NCBI GenBank assembly: GCA_051649245.1 | Contig: JBOFGS010000014.1 | Coordinates: 51,426 to 115,425, forward strand | Direction: 5' to 3' | Origin: Brevinema_A sp051649245 | Lineage (GTDB): Bacteria; Spirochaetota; Brevinematia; Brevinematales; Brevinemataceae | DNA length: 64,000 nucleotides | Shown: positions 52,937 to 62,788 of the stretch, piece after piece | Layout: the number at the start of each line of letters is the position of its first letter | Position numbering within the stretch: position 1 is the stretch's first letter | The notes under the pieces: generated by a model | What the model was told of the DNA's origin: nothing | Databases searched by the model: none | Seen by the model: the letters and a program-made list of their open reading frames with translations, nothing else | Translations under genes and position numbers: made by a program

Positions 52937-53245
52937 TTATTTTTTTTGTAATATTTGATTAAACAATTCAATTTGTTTTGTGAGTAATTCTTCTGTTTTT
53001 TTTGTATTATCAGCAATTTGAATGATTTTTACAAAAAACATCATATTCATAAAAGTAGGTAACAAAAACATTGCTGAACCAATTACCCCAAGAGCCATCC
53101 AAAATTTTTTATTCCGCCAATCAACAAAAGTAGTTAAAATTTGCCAAAAATTATTGATCAGCAAGTATGTTGCTAAAATACAAAAAGCGATAAAAAACAA
53201 AGCTTTTATCCAAGAATTAAAAAAAATATTTTTGAATAAATCCAT
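52937..53245 (-). CDS. Small membrane protein upstream of efp
   Basis: The 102-residue protein has three predicted membrane segments (about 14-34, 48-62 and 64-82) and a C-terminal Lys/Glu-rich helix likely in the cytoplasm (NTKKTEELLTKQIELFNQIL). No family is recognised. It starts the efp-accB-accC cluster, 28 bases before efp, with GAGG upstream of the start. The 150 bases between it and the M24 gene show no further gene. Confidence 0.6.
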   Translation of the reverse strand: MDLFKNIFFNSWIKALFFIAFCILATYLLINNFWQILTTFVDWRNKKFWMALGVIGSAMFLLPTFMNMMFFVKIIQIADNTKKTEELLTKQIELFNQILQKK

Positions 53246-53395
53246 CTTTAGGTCTACCTCTCTATTTTATTTAGATTCTCTGTACAGATGCATATTCATA
53301 CTGAAATAAAAGCATAAATAATAATGAAACTTAAGAAAAATAGCCACACAAACAATAAAAGATCAAATCTAAATAATAGTATCTAAGAGATTCTA

Positions 53396-54487
53396 TTAAA
53401 ATTCATACCCACAATCTGTAATTAATTCAAATTTATCAGATCTCATCACAACAACATCTTCTAAACGAATCCCACCTATGTTTGGAAGATAAATACCTGG
53501 CTCAACAGTTAAAACCATATTTTCTCTGATCGGTTTATTCCAAACAGTATTTAAACGTGGATTTTCATGCACATCTAAACCAAGTGCATGCCCTAGTCCA
53601 TGAACAAAATAAGCCCCATATCCTTTTTCAGTTATATAATTACGAGCGATGGCATCTATTTCTTGTCCTGTCATTCCACAACGAGCATCTTCTATTACTT
53701 TTTTAACACTATCTTCGACTATTTGTCGTATTTCATGAAGCTGAGGGTCAATATTACCTAATGCAACCACACGACTAAAATCAGAACAATATTTATTTCG
53801 ATAAAAACCAAAATCAAATTGAACAAATTCATTATCTTGAATAATCTTGTGTGAAGCAATCCCATGAGGTAAAGCACCTCTCACACCAGAAGCAATAATT
53901 GAATCAAAAGCCATCTTATCAGCACCTTGTTTTCGACAAAAATATTCAAGCTCAGCAGCTACTTCGATCTCTGTCATCCCAGGTTTTAAAATGCCAATAA
54001 TATAAAGAAACGCAGCTTTTGTAATATACAAGTTTTCTCTAATAGTTTCTATCTCAACTTCATCTTTGATCGATCTCAGCTCAAATAATGACATATCTTT
54101 AACCATTTGTGCTTGAGGAGGCAATGCATCGATCATTTCTTTACCTAAATTATAAGACAAAGTGTCAGTGGCAAATTTCAATAACATCACATCATGTTTT
54201 AGTAATATTTGATGAAGAGCTTCACCAAAGCTTCGTTTTGGTCCTATCTCTTCAATATGAAGAGAACTGATTTGAGTTTGTTCGTCTATTTGAGTGAGAT
54301 AGCGACCATCTGTAAATAAATAAACATCATCATGAAAAATTAAAACATGGTTATTACTTCCCGAACATCCAGTTAAATAATAAATATCTGCAGCACCAAC
54401 AGTAAGAAAAGCTTCTTTAACATTTAAAGTAGATTGTAGTTGAACAACTCTTTTTTCAAAGATAGGATTTTTTAAAGTTTTACGCAT
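53396..54487 (-). CDS. M24 family metallopeptidase (Xaa-Pro aminopeptidase type)
   Basis: The 363-residue cytoplasmic peptidase has an N-terminal creatinase-like domain (VGAADIYYLTGCSGSNNHVLIF) and the pita-bread catalytic domain. Its metal ligands lie in VQFDFGFYRNKYCSDFSRVV (two Asp), HGLGHALGLDVHE (His), TVEPGIYL (Glu) and GIRLEDVVV (Glu). It removes residues before Pro from small peptides. AAAGGAG lies 6 bases before ATG 54487; a longer frame to 54535 runs through the promoter. Monocistronic. Confidence 0.9.
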   Translation of the reverse strand: MRKTLKNPIFEKRVVQLQSTLNVKEAFLTVGAADIYYLTGCSGSNNHVLIFHDDVYLFTDGRYLTQIDEQTQISSLHIEEIGPKRSFGEALHQILLKHDVMLLKFATDTLSYNLGKEMIDALPPQAQMVKDMSLFELRSIKDEVEIETIRENLYITKAAFLYIIGILKPGMTEIEVAAELEYFCRKQGADKMAFDSIIASGVRGALPHGIASHKIIQDNEFVQFDFGFYRNKYCSDFSRVVALGNIDPQLHEIRQIVEDSVKKVIEDARCGMTGQEIDAIARNYITEKGYGAYFVHGLGHALGLDVHENPRLNTVWNKPIRENMVLTVEPGIYLPNIGGIRLEDVVVMRSDKFELITDCGYEF

Positions 54488-54530
54488 ATAAAACTCCTTT
54501 AATACGCTATTAAATAAAATTAATAAATTT

Positions 54531-54559
54531 ATCATACACTATTTGTAAAAAAGAATCAA
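54531..54559 (-). promoter_or_regulatory. Promoter of the M24 peptidase gene
   Basis: On the minus strand: TTGATT (54554-54559), 17 bases, TATGAT (54531-54536). It supports the start at 54487. Confidence 0.7.
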
Positions 54560-54663
54560 GTTTAAATAATTTACAATATTATTACAACAAAGACTTTAGA
54601 TTTTAGATAATAGATTCCGAATATTAAAAAGTATTTTATGCAAAAAACTATTGTGAGGATTTC

Positions 54664-55554
54664 ATGAAATTTTTATGGTTGATTATAGGTATTTTTTTCC
54701 TTCCTTATCATTCTTTTACACAAAATATAGGTTCCGAAACCTCTTTATACAATAATGATTTTGATAGTGACAAAAAATATACTGCAGATGCTTTAAATCG
54801 TTTATATATTATCGGACTACAATACCTCAACGAAGGAGAACTGACTCAAGCAGAGATTTCATTTCGTAGTATACTTGCATTTCCTTATCGTTCTGATGAC
54901 TGGCGTACGGTACGATATTACAAAGGAAAAGCTCATTTTTATCTTGGTGATATCTATTTTATTATGAAAAAATATAACAAATCGAGTGAACATTACCAAC
55001 AAGTAGTTCAAGAATATCGTACTATTGAAGAATACAGCTCATCATTATTCAAACTAGGTCGGAGTTTAATTCTCGGAAAAAAAGAAAAAGAAGGAATCCA
55101 AGTTTTGAAGGATTACAATTATAATTATGCCGTGAATGAAGGATTTGTTGACAATACCTTATATTGGATTGCAAACGCTTACATCTCGTTGGAAGACTAT
55201 TCTTCCGCTCTCAAAACATTACACCAGATACTCCGTGATTTCCCAGATTCTCCGATGGCTTATGATATTCGTATTTTGATTGCTAAACTTGAAACAGATC
55301 TTAAATCGGAAATTCCTAATAGTGAAAATCAAGATTTACAAAACACCCTTAATCAAACAAAAGAAAAAGTTGAAAAGATCGAAAAAGAAAAAGAGCTCAT
55401 CATCAGAATGAAACAATTACTTTCTTTAAAAGAACAACTACTTATTATGAAAGAAAAAAAGCTTGAATTACTTGAAAAAGTAAGTAAATCACGAGCAGAA
55501 GCATTGGATAATAATGTATTACTTACTGATCCTGATACTTTGTTGATCCAGTAA
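54664..55554 (+). CDS. Secreted TPR-repeat protein
   Basis: The 296-residue protein has a signal peptide (MKFLWLIIGIFFLPYHSFTQ). After a short linker it has several tetratricopeptide repeats (LYIIGLQYLNEGELTQAEISFRSIL, KAHFYLGDIYFIMKKYNKSSEHYQQVV, YWIANAYISLEDYSSALKTLHQILRDFPDSPMA), ending at about residue 200. The C-terminal 85 residues are a charged coiled coil (TKEKVEKIEKEKELIIRMKQLL). This resembles YbgF/CpoB-like periplasmic scaffold proteins of diderms. GAGG lies 5 bases before the start; the next gene follows after 18 bases. Confidence 0.75.
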   Translation: MKFLWLIIGIFFLPYHSFTQNIGSETSLYNNDFDSDKKYTADALNRLYIIGLQYLNEGELTQAEISFRSILAFPYRSDDWRTVRYYKGKAHFYLGDIYFIMKKYNKSSEHYQQVVQEYRTIEEYSSSLFKLGRSLILGKKEKEGIQVLKDYNYNYAVNEGFVDNTLYWIANAYISLEDYSSALKTLHQILRDFPDSPMAYDIRILIAKLETDLKSEIPNSENQDLQNTLNQTKEKVEKIEKEKELIIRMKQLLSLKEQLLIMKEKKLELLEKVSKSRAEALDNNVLLTDPDTLLIQ

Positions 55555-55572
55555 TAAAATCGAGGAATTACG

Positions 55573-57270
55573 ATGACTAAATTCAAATTTTTGATATGTT
55601 TAATGATTTTAATATTCACAGCCAATATATCTTTCTCTCAAATATCCAATTCTTCTTGGGTTAGTATTTCTAATGAATACATTACTATTGCCATGGATAA
55701 AAATACAGGACGTTATTTATTATTTGATAATGAAGCTCAGTATGCACCTCTTAATCTTGATTCGTTGTTGAGTAACAATTTTATTACAACTGCATCTCCT
55801 CTACCAGAAGAATGGGGAACAAAAGCTACTGTCTTGGGGAAAACACCGGATGCTTTAAATATTACGACATTAAAGATTAACAGTAACAATATTGTTTTCG
55901 GATCTCCTCAAGGACGATGGATCGCTCCTCCGTTAATCGAACAAAACAAAATAAGTTATGGGTGGAAGCTCGGTGATCTCGAAATTATACAAACATTAAG
56001 CATTGCAACAAATGTTGATACTCAATTTGAAGATGCGTTGACAGTTGAATACACAGTAATAAATACTTCTGAGTCACGATTCAATACTATTGAAACAAGA
56101 GTATTACTGGATCCAACAGTAAATGAATACTTAGAAGTCCCTTTTTTCTTACTAGACAACAAATCAATCATTAATGAACAAGAATACACAAAAAGCACCA
56201 TGCCTGAGTTTTGGTTGGCAGCGGATCCTTCGGGAAATATCTCTTCACTCTCGATTAAAAGTTTTCTGAAAACACCAAATATCCTCACTCCTAAAAAGCT
56301 CTACATCACATCAATGGATCGTGCGTTACAAGATTCTTGGGATTTTTCATTTAATAGACGAAACCGTATTGCAAAAAAAGACTCAGCTGTCATTATGTAT
56401 TTTGATGAATTAAGTGTACCCCCTTCTGATTCAAGAATTATTGCTTCGTTCCAAATATCCAAACCTGCATTAATAAATACATTTCAAAATAACGGGCTTG
56501 AAGCTCGAGCAAGTAGTTTCGCAACCAAAAACACAACTCCTATGATTATTAATGTTTGGTTAAAAAATACCACTAACACAATATATGACGATGTTGAATT
56601 AACATTAAACGTCCCAGAATGGTTATCCATTCTTGATGCACCAATTAAGCGTGTCTCTCAAATTGGAAATTTAGATATTCCAACCCCTGTTAGTTGGAAT
56701 ATTACTTCCAAAGAAAGTGTAGGACGAACCGCTGATTTGAAAATACTGGTACAAGGAAAACAAAACGGTGTTATTACATCAACATTTGAAGTGCCTATCA
56801 CCGTCAATCTTGTTCCTGATTACCAAAGTAATAATAGCAAAGCTTTGAGTCAGACAATTCAAGAAACACTTGCTCAAAATACTGTCATACCTCCCACTAT
56901 TCGAGTTGAGAAATTTTTACCTGGTGATGTATCCGGTGCTAGAATAGATAATTTAGAGATTATTTATAACAATCTAAAAAAAATAAATTCGATTGAAGCA
57001 CAAGAAATAATTAGATTAATAGATACAGAAAACGAACTATTGAAAGAAATTGAAGAAACAGAAAAATCGATTGATGAAATTAACAAACAATATCAGATTT
57101 TACTTGGTATTTATAATAATCTCTATCTTGATGACAAATCTATTGATCGATCTTATATTAGGATTGAAGATATTGTAAATAATATCCAAAAAATTCAAAT
57201 ACGATTAAAACAACAAGAAAAAATATACTCTAATATTTCAAATAGTGTGAAAAAAGAGAGTATATATTGA
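55573..57270 (+). CDS. Large secreted protein with a C-terminal coiled coil, unknown function
   Basis: The 565-residue protein has a signal peptide (MTKFKFLICLMILIFTANISFS). The mature part is beta-rich for about 430 residues, with Ig-like alternation (EYITIAMDKNTGRYLLFDNEAQYAPL, DALTVEYTVINTSESRFNTIETRVLLDP, VELTLNVPEWLSILDAP). A coiled coil of about 120 residues follows (IIRLIDTENELLKEIEETEKSIDEI). No named family is recognised; the N-terminal domain could bind carbohydrate or protein. Downstream of the TPR gene in one operon, so the two are probably periplasmic partners. Confidence 0.65.
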   Translation: MTKFKFLICLMILIFTANISFSQISNSSWVSISNEYITIAMDKNTGRYLLFDNEAQYAPLNLDSLLSNNFITTASPLPEEWGTKATVLGKTPDALNITTLKINSNNIVFGSPQGRWIAPPLIEQNKISYGWKLGDLEIIQTLSIATNVDTQFEDALTVEYTVINTSESRFNTIETRVLLDPTVNEYLEVPFFLLDNKSIINEQEYTKSTMPEFWLAADPSGNISSLSIKSFLKTPNILTPKKLYITSMDRALQDSWDFSFNRRNRIAKKDSAVIMYFDELSVPPSDSRIIASFQISKPALINTFQNNGLEARASSFATKNTTPMIINVWLKNTTNTIYDDVELTLNVPEWLSILDAPIKRVSQIGNLDIPTPVSWNITSKESVGRTADLKILVQGKQNGVITSTFEVPITVNLVPDYQSNNSKALSQTIQETLAQNTVIPPTIRVEKFLPGDVSGARIDNLEIIYNNLKKINSIEAQEIIRLIDTENELLKEIEETEKSIDEINKQYQILLGIYNNLYLDDKSIDRSYIRIEDIVNNIQKIQIRLKQQEKIYSNISNSVKKESIY

Positions 57271-57370
57271 TCTTTCTATATTTTTATGATTGAAAATATA
57301 TCTTAATTTTTTTATTTGATTTTTTTTTGATAATAACATAAAATAATAAGTAAGAGCTAAGGAGTTTTTG

Positions 57371-58585
57371 TTGTTAAAACAAAGTGCTGAACAGCATTTT
57401 TTCTTCTCCCAACAAATGATTCATAATATGTCTATTCTTCAAATGAATAAATATACATTGGATCAAAATCTAAAAATAATTTCTGATATAAATCCTTTTG
57501 TAGAACATAAATCATATTTTTTTAAGAATCATTCGTCTGTGGCTGTTATTCCTGAGATTGTAGAAAACACCTTGGCTTATCAAAAGACGTTATATGAAAA
57601 AATTCGGGAAGAATTATTTCTGATATTAGATGACGATGATTTAGTGCTTTTACAGCTACTTATTGGTAATTTAAATCAACATGGGTTTTTGACTGTTTCA
57701 TGTAAAGATCTCTGTTATGGAACATCAATTGATCAACTAAAATTAGAAACAATCAGAACAAAAATGCTACAAAGTTCTTATTTAGGATTAGGTGCATACG
57801 ATTATAGTGAATACTTGTTATTCATTACTAAACATATATATACTGAAGAAAGCTTAGAATATAATATATCCAAGCTCATCGTTGAAAACAAAATAAAATC
57901 ACCCACTTCTATGCAACGGATACTAAAGGTGCCTCTACAAAAGATCACTGAAAAATTAGAGCATATCAGGCTACTCCCAAAATCACCATTACAAGAAGAA
58001 TCTATTGCTATTTTACCTGATATTATAGTAACAAAAAATAAAAAAGATTTATTAATAGAATCTATTTCTTATGGTTATACCAAAATAAATACAAATATAG
58101 ATACTGACAAATCATCATACACAAAGCAAGAATTAAAAAAATTTACCAAAGAAGCTCTTAATTTGGAAAAAGCATTGGATATGAGAAAATCAAGCTTACA
58201 GACATATGCCGAAATATTAATAAATACAAGAAAAGATTTTTTTATTCCTATGGATTACGACTCAACACCAATCACATTAAAAGATATCGCAGAACAGACA
58301 GGTAGAAATGTATCGACAATATCAAGAGCCTTAAAAGAACGATATTTTTTATTTGACACAAAAATTTACCCTTTTTCTATACTACTAACAAGAAAAATTG
58401 GAAATAGTAATGATTTTGAAATAAAAGAGCAACTCAAACAGTTGTTATCTCAAGAATCATCAGAATCACCTCTTACAGATGAAATGATTGTTTTAATTTT
58501 AAAGAAAAAAGGATTTAAAATCGCACGTAGAACCATTGCAAAATATCGTTATCAGCTTAATATTGGTTCAATTTATCAGCGATAG
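57371..58585 (+). CDS. rpoN: RNA polymerase sigma-54 factor, divergent
   Basis: The 404-residue protein has the three sigma-54 parts: a Gln-rich activator-binding region I (AEQHFFFSQQMIHNMSILQM, then NPFVEH), a core-binding region with a diverged middle, a helix-turn-helix (ITLKDIAEQTGRNVSTISRALKERY) and the RpoN box ARRTIAKYR (about 384-392), which recognises the -24 element. Region II is short, and the protein is 60-80 residues shorter than typical. The start is TTG at 57371 (AAGGAG 6 bases upstream); a TTG one codon earlier is possible. It reads from the strongly flagellar cluster, fitting a role in flagellar gene control. Confidence 0.85.
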   Translation: MLKQSAEQHFFFSQQMIHNMSILQMNKYTLDQNLKIISDINPFVEHKSYFFKNHSSVAVIPEIVENTLAYQKTLYEKIREELFLILDDDDLVLLQLLIGNLNQHGFLTVSCKDLCYGTSIDQLKLETIRTKMLQSSYLGLGAYDYSEYLLFITKHIYTEESLEYNISKLIVENKIKSPTSMQRILKVPLQKITEKLEHIRLLPKSPLQEESIAILPDIIVTKNKKDLLIESISYGYTKINTNIDTDKSSYTKQELKKFTKEALNLEKALDMRKSSLQTYAEILINTRKDFFIPMDYDSTPITLKDIAEQTGRNVSTISRALKERYFLFDTKIYPFSILLTRKIGNSNDFEIKEQLKQLLSQESSESPLTDEMIVLILKKKGFKIARRTIAKYRYQLNIGSIYQR

Positions 58586-58593
58586 GTATTATT

Positions 58594-60549
58594 ATGAATC
58601 TATTAAAACAACTTATAGAACGAGATCAATGGGCAGAACTTATTACTAATGCTAAGATAATTAACAATCGTTCGCATATGAGTTCGATAGAGATTTGTGC
58701 ATTTTCTGAAGAAGAAGCAATAAAAAAAGCATCAGAGATCTTTCATGTCAGTCCATCTGCTGTTGAATATGAAAAAATCACAAAAAGTATTTTTGGGTTT
58801 TTCGGCTGGATTCGTATTCCATCTCGCTATCGCTTTAATATTAAGGCAGAGGTACTTGAACAAGTACAAGAAAAAATTGACTACAATAAATACAACAAAT
58901 TAGCTGAATCAAAAAATGGATCATTTCGTTTACAAATGCGTAAAAATGGTCTTAATTTAACAATTTTTCCTCCTGAACAAATGGGAAAACCTGTTGTCTT
59001 GGAAGATATTTTAACCGAATTAACGGCACAAGGATACAAAGATTTTAATAAAAATCTCTGTCAAAAAGCATTAAGTTCTCCTCAAAAGACATTTATCATC
59101 GCACCTTATATTAAATTCCCTGATCAGGATGCTACATTTTCTATTTCAATTTCTCAAGATGAAATGAGTGTATCTATTATTATAGATAAACCAAAAGGTC
59201 AAGGATGCATTCCTGATGCTCAAGAAATTCTCTCAGCATTAAAAAAAAATAATGTCATACATGGAATCAACAATCAATACATTGAGGAAATTTTAGATCA
59301 TAATTTATTTAATGTTATGCATATTATTGCAAAAGGGACAGAAATTGAATTAGGTCATGATGCTCATATCGAGTATCATTTTATGCATGATAGTGAAAGT
59401 ATAAGACATGCCGTTCGAGAAGATGGTAGTATTAATTTTAAAGAATTAAATATTATTCATAATGTTCACAATGGAGATATTCTTGCCACAAAGCATCTTG
59501 CAACACCAGGTAAAGATGGCAAGACAGTCACAGGAAAGATACTTCCTACTACACACGGAAAAGAGACAGAATGGCAAATTGGACCAAATGTCACAATATC
59601 ACCTGACAAAAAACATGCTATTGCATCAAGTGCAGGACAAGTTTATATTAAAGATAAAAAACTTTGTGTTGATCCAGCTTTGGAAATTTCATCTGATGTT
59701 GATTTAAGTGTTGGTAATATTGATTTTTTAGGAAACGTTATTATAAAAGGAAATGTCACAGATGGATTTAGTGTTATTTCCGGTGGGAATATCGAGATTC
59801 ATGGACATATTGGAAAGTGTTTTATTCATGCTGCTGGAAATATTATTGCACATCAAGGTATTCAAGGTAAAGATGAAAATCGTATTGAATGTAGTGGTGA
59901 CCTTTATGCTCGTTTCGTTGAAAGATCTAATATTTTTGTTGGTGGTAATATTTTTATTACTAAAGCATTGTTACATAGTCATGTTATTTGTGAAAAAAAT
60001 GTTTATGTATTTGGTAACAAAAAAGCTATTATTGCAGGTGGTAATATCAAAGCTCAAAAAGAAATTATCTGTCGCCAGTTAGGAGCAGAATCTTATATTG
60101 AAACGCATTTGGAAGTAGGTTACTCTCAGCAATTATTAACAGAAATCGGAGCTTTACAAAACTTATTACTTGAGAAAGAAAAAAAAATAAATTCTATGAA
60201 AGAGGAATTTGCAACAATAAATTCTTCATTATCTATTGACAAATCTATCCAATTCGAAAAACAGATCTTACAACAAGTCGAAAGTCGCAGAATAACTGAA
60301 CAAAAATTAACGGAAAAACGGAAACTGTTACACAATCTTCAACATTCGTGTTCTATTTCCTCAGAACAATTTATGCCAGGTTTAAAAATAAAGATTGCAT
60401 CATCAGTGTTAGATATTAGTTTAGTCCAATCAAAAGGATCTTTAATATTAAAAGATCATGCTATTTCTTTTGGAAAATATCGTCCATCAGATTTTTTTAT
60501 GCAGATGTCCATAAAAACAACAACTAATAATAAAAAAAATAAAAAATAA
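58594..60549 (+). CDS. FapA-like protein (DUF342, with Jag N-terminal-like domain)
   Basis: The 651-residue cytoplasmic protein starts with a Jag-N-like domain (IEICAFSEEEAIKKASEIFHVSPSAVEYEKI, FGFFGWIRIPSRYRF). It is followed by the DUF342 (FapA) region with a parallel right-handed beta-solenoid in the middle (VDLSVGNIDFLGNVIIKGNVTDGFSVISGGNIEIHG, to about residue 495) and a C-terminal coiled coil (LLEKEKKINSMKEEF, about 510-580). FapA proteins occur with flagellar or motility genes in spirochaetes and other bacteria; their exact role is unclear. It lies 8 bases after rpoN. Confidence 0.82.
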   Translation: MNLLKQLIERDQWAELITNAKIINNRSHMSSIEICAFSEEEAIKKASEIFHVSPSAVEYEKITKSIFGFFGWIRIPSRYRFNIKAEVLEQVQEKIDYNKYNKLAESKNGSFRLQMRKNGLNLTIFPPEQMGKPVVLEDILTELTAQGYKDFNKNLCQKALSSPQKTFIIAPYIKFPDQDATFSISISQDEMSVSIIIDKPKGQGCIPDAQEILSALKKNNVIHGINNQYIEEILDHNLFNVMHIIAKGTEIELGHDAHIEYHFMHDSESIRHAVREDGSINFKELNIIHNVHNGDILATKHLATPGKDGKTVTGKILPTTHGKETEWQIGPNVTISPDKKHAIASSAGQVYIKDKKLCVDPALEISSDVDLSVGNIDFLGNVIIKGNVTDGFSVISGGNIEIHGHIGKCFIHAAGNIIAHQGIQGKDENRIECSGDLYARFVERSNIFVGGNIFITKALLHSHVICEKNVYVFGNKKAIIAGGNIKAQKEIICRQLGAESYIETHLEVGYSQQLLTEIGALQNLLLEKEKKINSMKEEFATINSSLSIDKSIQFEKQILQQVESRRITEQKLTEKRKLLHNLQHSCSISSEQFMPGLKIKIASSVLDISLVQSKGSLILKDHAISFGKYRPSDFFMQMSIKTTTNNKKNKK

Positions 60550-60574
60550 TTAACAGAAAATAAGAGGCATGATA

Positions 60575-61360
60575 ATGATTAGCAATGAACCAAGTCAAAT
60601 TATAGAATTACTATACCAAAAATTAAAACGGCTCGAACGTAAGCTAGAATTATCTTACTCTACCACAAAAAATAATCAACAAAAAACGTTGCAATTAGGC
60701 AAAGATTTATTAGATCTTAGAGCCGTATTAACAAAACTCGATCAGAAGACTCTTTCTTGGAATGATTTAATTCCCTTTGGAATCTCTAAAAATAAAATTT
60801 ATCAAGAAGCCACAGCACAAAAAGAAATAGCAAAAAAAGAACTTTCTGATTTTGGTTTACTTTCTTCCATTCCAAAGATTAAGCTTATTGAATCATCAGG
60901 TTATGATTTCATCAATGAGCTTTACTCTATTATGAACTACCTCAATGATAATTATCAAACTATATTTACTCAAAAAGTACTACTTACATCATCAAAAACA
61001 AACACAGTAAGAGAAAAATTTTATATTTTGTTTCAAGAAATATTACGCTTATTTCGTAATTATCAACAGTTAATAGCTATAAATCATTCTCAACGTTCCA
61101 ATGATATGGTGATTCAAAAAGAATATAAATTATTATTAAATAAAATCTTATCGTTACTTGAATTAATGAAACAATATTTTAAATTAATTCAAGAAGATCC
61201 TACATTCTCCCAAGAAGATTTTCTTCATTTAGTAGTTTCAACGAACAATCACTCAAGTATCAGCAATCTAACTCTTCAAACTGCTTTTGAAGAATGTAAA
61301 CATTATATTGATGAAACTATTGAATATATTAATATACAAAGCACATTTGATAACATATAA
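60575..61360 (+). CDS. Unknown helical protein in the rpoN-fapA cluster
   Basis: The 261-residue protein lacks a signal peptide and is mostly helical (ELLYQKLKRLERKLELSYSTT, then LDLRAVLTKLDQKTLSWNDLIPFGISKNKIYQ). Two ATGs two codons apart are possible; AGAGG lies 7 bases before 60575. I recognise no family. Its place between fapA and the bactofilin gene suggests a cytoskeletal or motility role. Confidence 0.6.
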   Translation: MISNEPSQIIELLYQKLKRLERKLELSYSTTKNNQQKTLQLGKDLLDLRAVLTKLDQKTLSWNDLIPFGISKNKIYQEATAQKEIAKKELSDFGLLSSIPKIKLIESSGYDFINELYSIMNYLNDNYQTIFTQKVLLTSSKTNTVREKFYILFQEILRLFRNYQQLIAINHSQRSNDMVIQKEYKLLLNKILSLLELMKQYFKLIQEDPTFSQEDFLHLVVSTNNHSSISNLTLQTAFEECKHYIDETIEYINIQSTFDNI

Positions 61361-61424
61361 TTCTTGTATTGCTTATTTATATAATTAAAATTAAGACAGA
61401 ATATAATTTTTAGAGGTTCATTTT

Positions 61425-61802
61425 ATGGCTCATCGTATTTCAAATACCACTAATATCATTGGTGAAAACTCAAAATTTGAAGGAAGCATAAAAATTAATG
61501 GTTCCTTACGTATTGATGGCAAATTTCTTGGTTCTGAGCTTTCTTTAGAACATATAACGGTAGGAAAAACTGGTAGTATTAAATCAAATATCGACGTAAA
61601 TTCTATTGTTGTGGAAGGAACAGTCTTAGGTAATATCCATGCAAACGTAAGAACAATTCTTTTACCTACCGCTAAAATCGCAGGTGATATTTTTTCTCCC
61701 GAACTTATTATTCAAAACGGAGTCATGTGGAGTGGAAAATCCTATATCAGTCCAAATGCTGATACTGATATCACAAAAATTATCAATGATCATTTTGCAT
61801 AA
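61425..61802 (+). CDS. Bactofilin
   Basis: The 125-residue protein has the bactofilin beta-helix: IIGENSKFEGSIKINGSLRIDGKFLG, then VGKTGSIKSNIDVNSIVVEGTVLGNIHA, and AKIAGDIFSPELIIQNGVMWSG. Bactofilins polymerise without nucleotide and organise cell shape, stalks or flagella. Length is typical. AGAGG lies 8 bases before the start. In the spirochaete Leptospira a bactofilin affects helical shape, so a similar role is plausible. Confidence 0.92.
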   Translation: MAHRISNTTNIIGENSKFEGSIKINGSLRIDGKFLGSELSLEHITVGKTGSIKSNIDVNSIVVEGTVLGNIHANVRTILLPTAKIAGDIFSPELIIQNGVMWSGKSYISPNADTDITKIINDHFA

Positions 61803-61822
61803 TCTTTATTAATATAACTAAA

Positions 61823-62725
61823 ATGAACAAAAAGATATTAATCACGTTAGGTGATCCTAATGGAATTGGACCGGAGATTGTAAAAAATGCCTTGTCTTTT
61901 TATCCTAAAGAATGTCAACAATATTTTGAAATAATAGGTTTAGAAGAATCTTGGAAAAATGCTTTACCAGATATTTATTTGCATCCTATTTCATCATGCT
62001 ATAAACCTCAATTAGGGATTCTTTCTCCAGAAGCGGGAAATATTTCTCTACAAACACTCAACAAAGCAATAGAACTTCTCAAAACAAATCAATACGCAGG
62101 TCTAGTAACAGCTCCTATATCTAAAGAAGCAATTGTCTTATCTGGAGTAAATGGTTTTTCTGGACATACAGAATATTTGGCTGAAGCCTTTAACACTCAT
62201 GTAAGAATGATTTTTTGGAGTGAAAAATGGTCTGTTTTATTGATGACGATCCATGTCCCTCTTAAAGATGTTCCCAGTTTAATCACAAAAGATCTCCTTC
62301 GTTCTTCAATCAAAGATGCGTTAATATTTCAAAAAACATTTTATCAGAAAGGATCTATAGCTATTAGTGGTCTAAATCCACATGCTAGTGAAAACGGACT
62401 TTTCGGAACAGAAGAAGACGTGATTTTTAACCCCATTATCAATGAATTTACTGATGAAGATATCGTTGGTCCTATACCACCGGATACTGTTTTTTATCAA
62501 GCAGAACAAGGTCGATATAATATGATCGTATCTCCTTACCATGATCAAGCACTTATCGCATTTAAGCTTTTACATTTTCATGATGGAGTAAATGTAAGTA
62601 TGGGTTTACCGTTTTGGAGAACATCCCCGGATCATGGGACAGCATTTGATATTGCAGGAAAAAATATAGCTTCTCCTAAAGCAATGATTGAAGCAATAAA
62701 ATTTATTCTTCAGACACTTAATTAA
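61823..62725 (+). CDS. pdxA: 4-hydroxythreonine-4-phosphate dehydrogenase
   Basis: The 300-residue enzyme of pyridoxal 5'-phosphate synthesis (DXP-dependent route) has LGDPNGIGPEIV, TAPISKEAI, the metal-binding GHTEYLAEAF, ISGLNPHASENGLFGTEE and IPPDTVFYQA, then SPYHDQALIAFKLLHF with further metal ligands. It is slightly shorter than E. coli PdxA (329). PdxJ and other pathway genes are not in the window. It lies between bactofilin and fliS; its start has no clear Shine-Dalgarno, so translation may be coupled to the preceding gene. Confidence 0.93.
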   Translation: MNKKILITLGDPNGIGPEIVKNALSFYPKECQQYFEIIGLEESWKNALPDIYLHPISSCYKPQLGILSPEAGNISLQTLNKAIELLKTNQYAGLVTAPISKEAIVLSGVNGFSGHTEYLAEAFNTHVRMIFWSEKWSVLLMTIHVPLKDVPSLITKDLLRSSIKDALIFQKTFYQKGSIAISGLNPHASENGLFGTEEDVIFNPIINEFTDEDIVGPIPPDTVFYQAEQGRYNMIVSPYHDQALIAFKLLHFHDGVNVSMGLPFWRTSPDHGTAFDIAGKNIASPKAMIEAIKFILQTLN

Positions 62726-62788
62726 AAAATGTTCTTTCCGATATTAGCAATAGTTTTGAAAAACTTGCCTTAATTTTTGGAGGACTAT

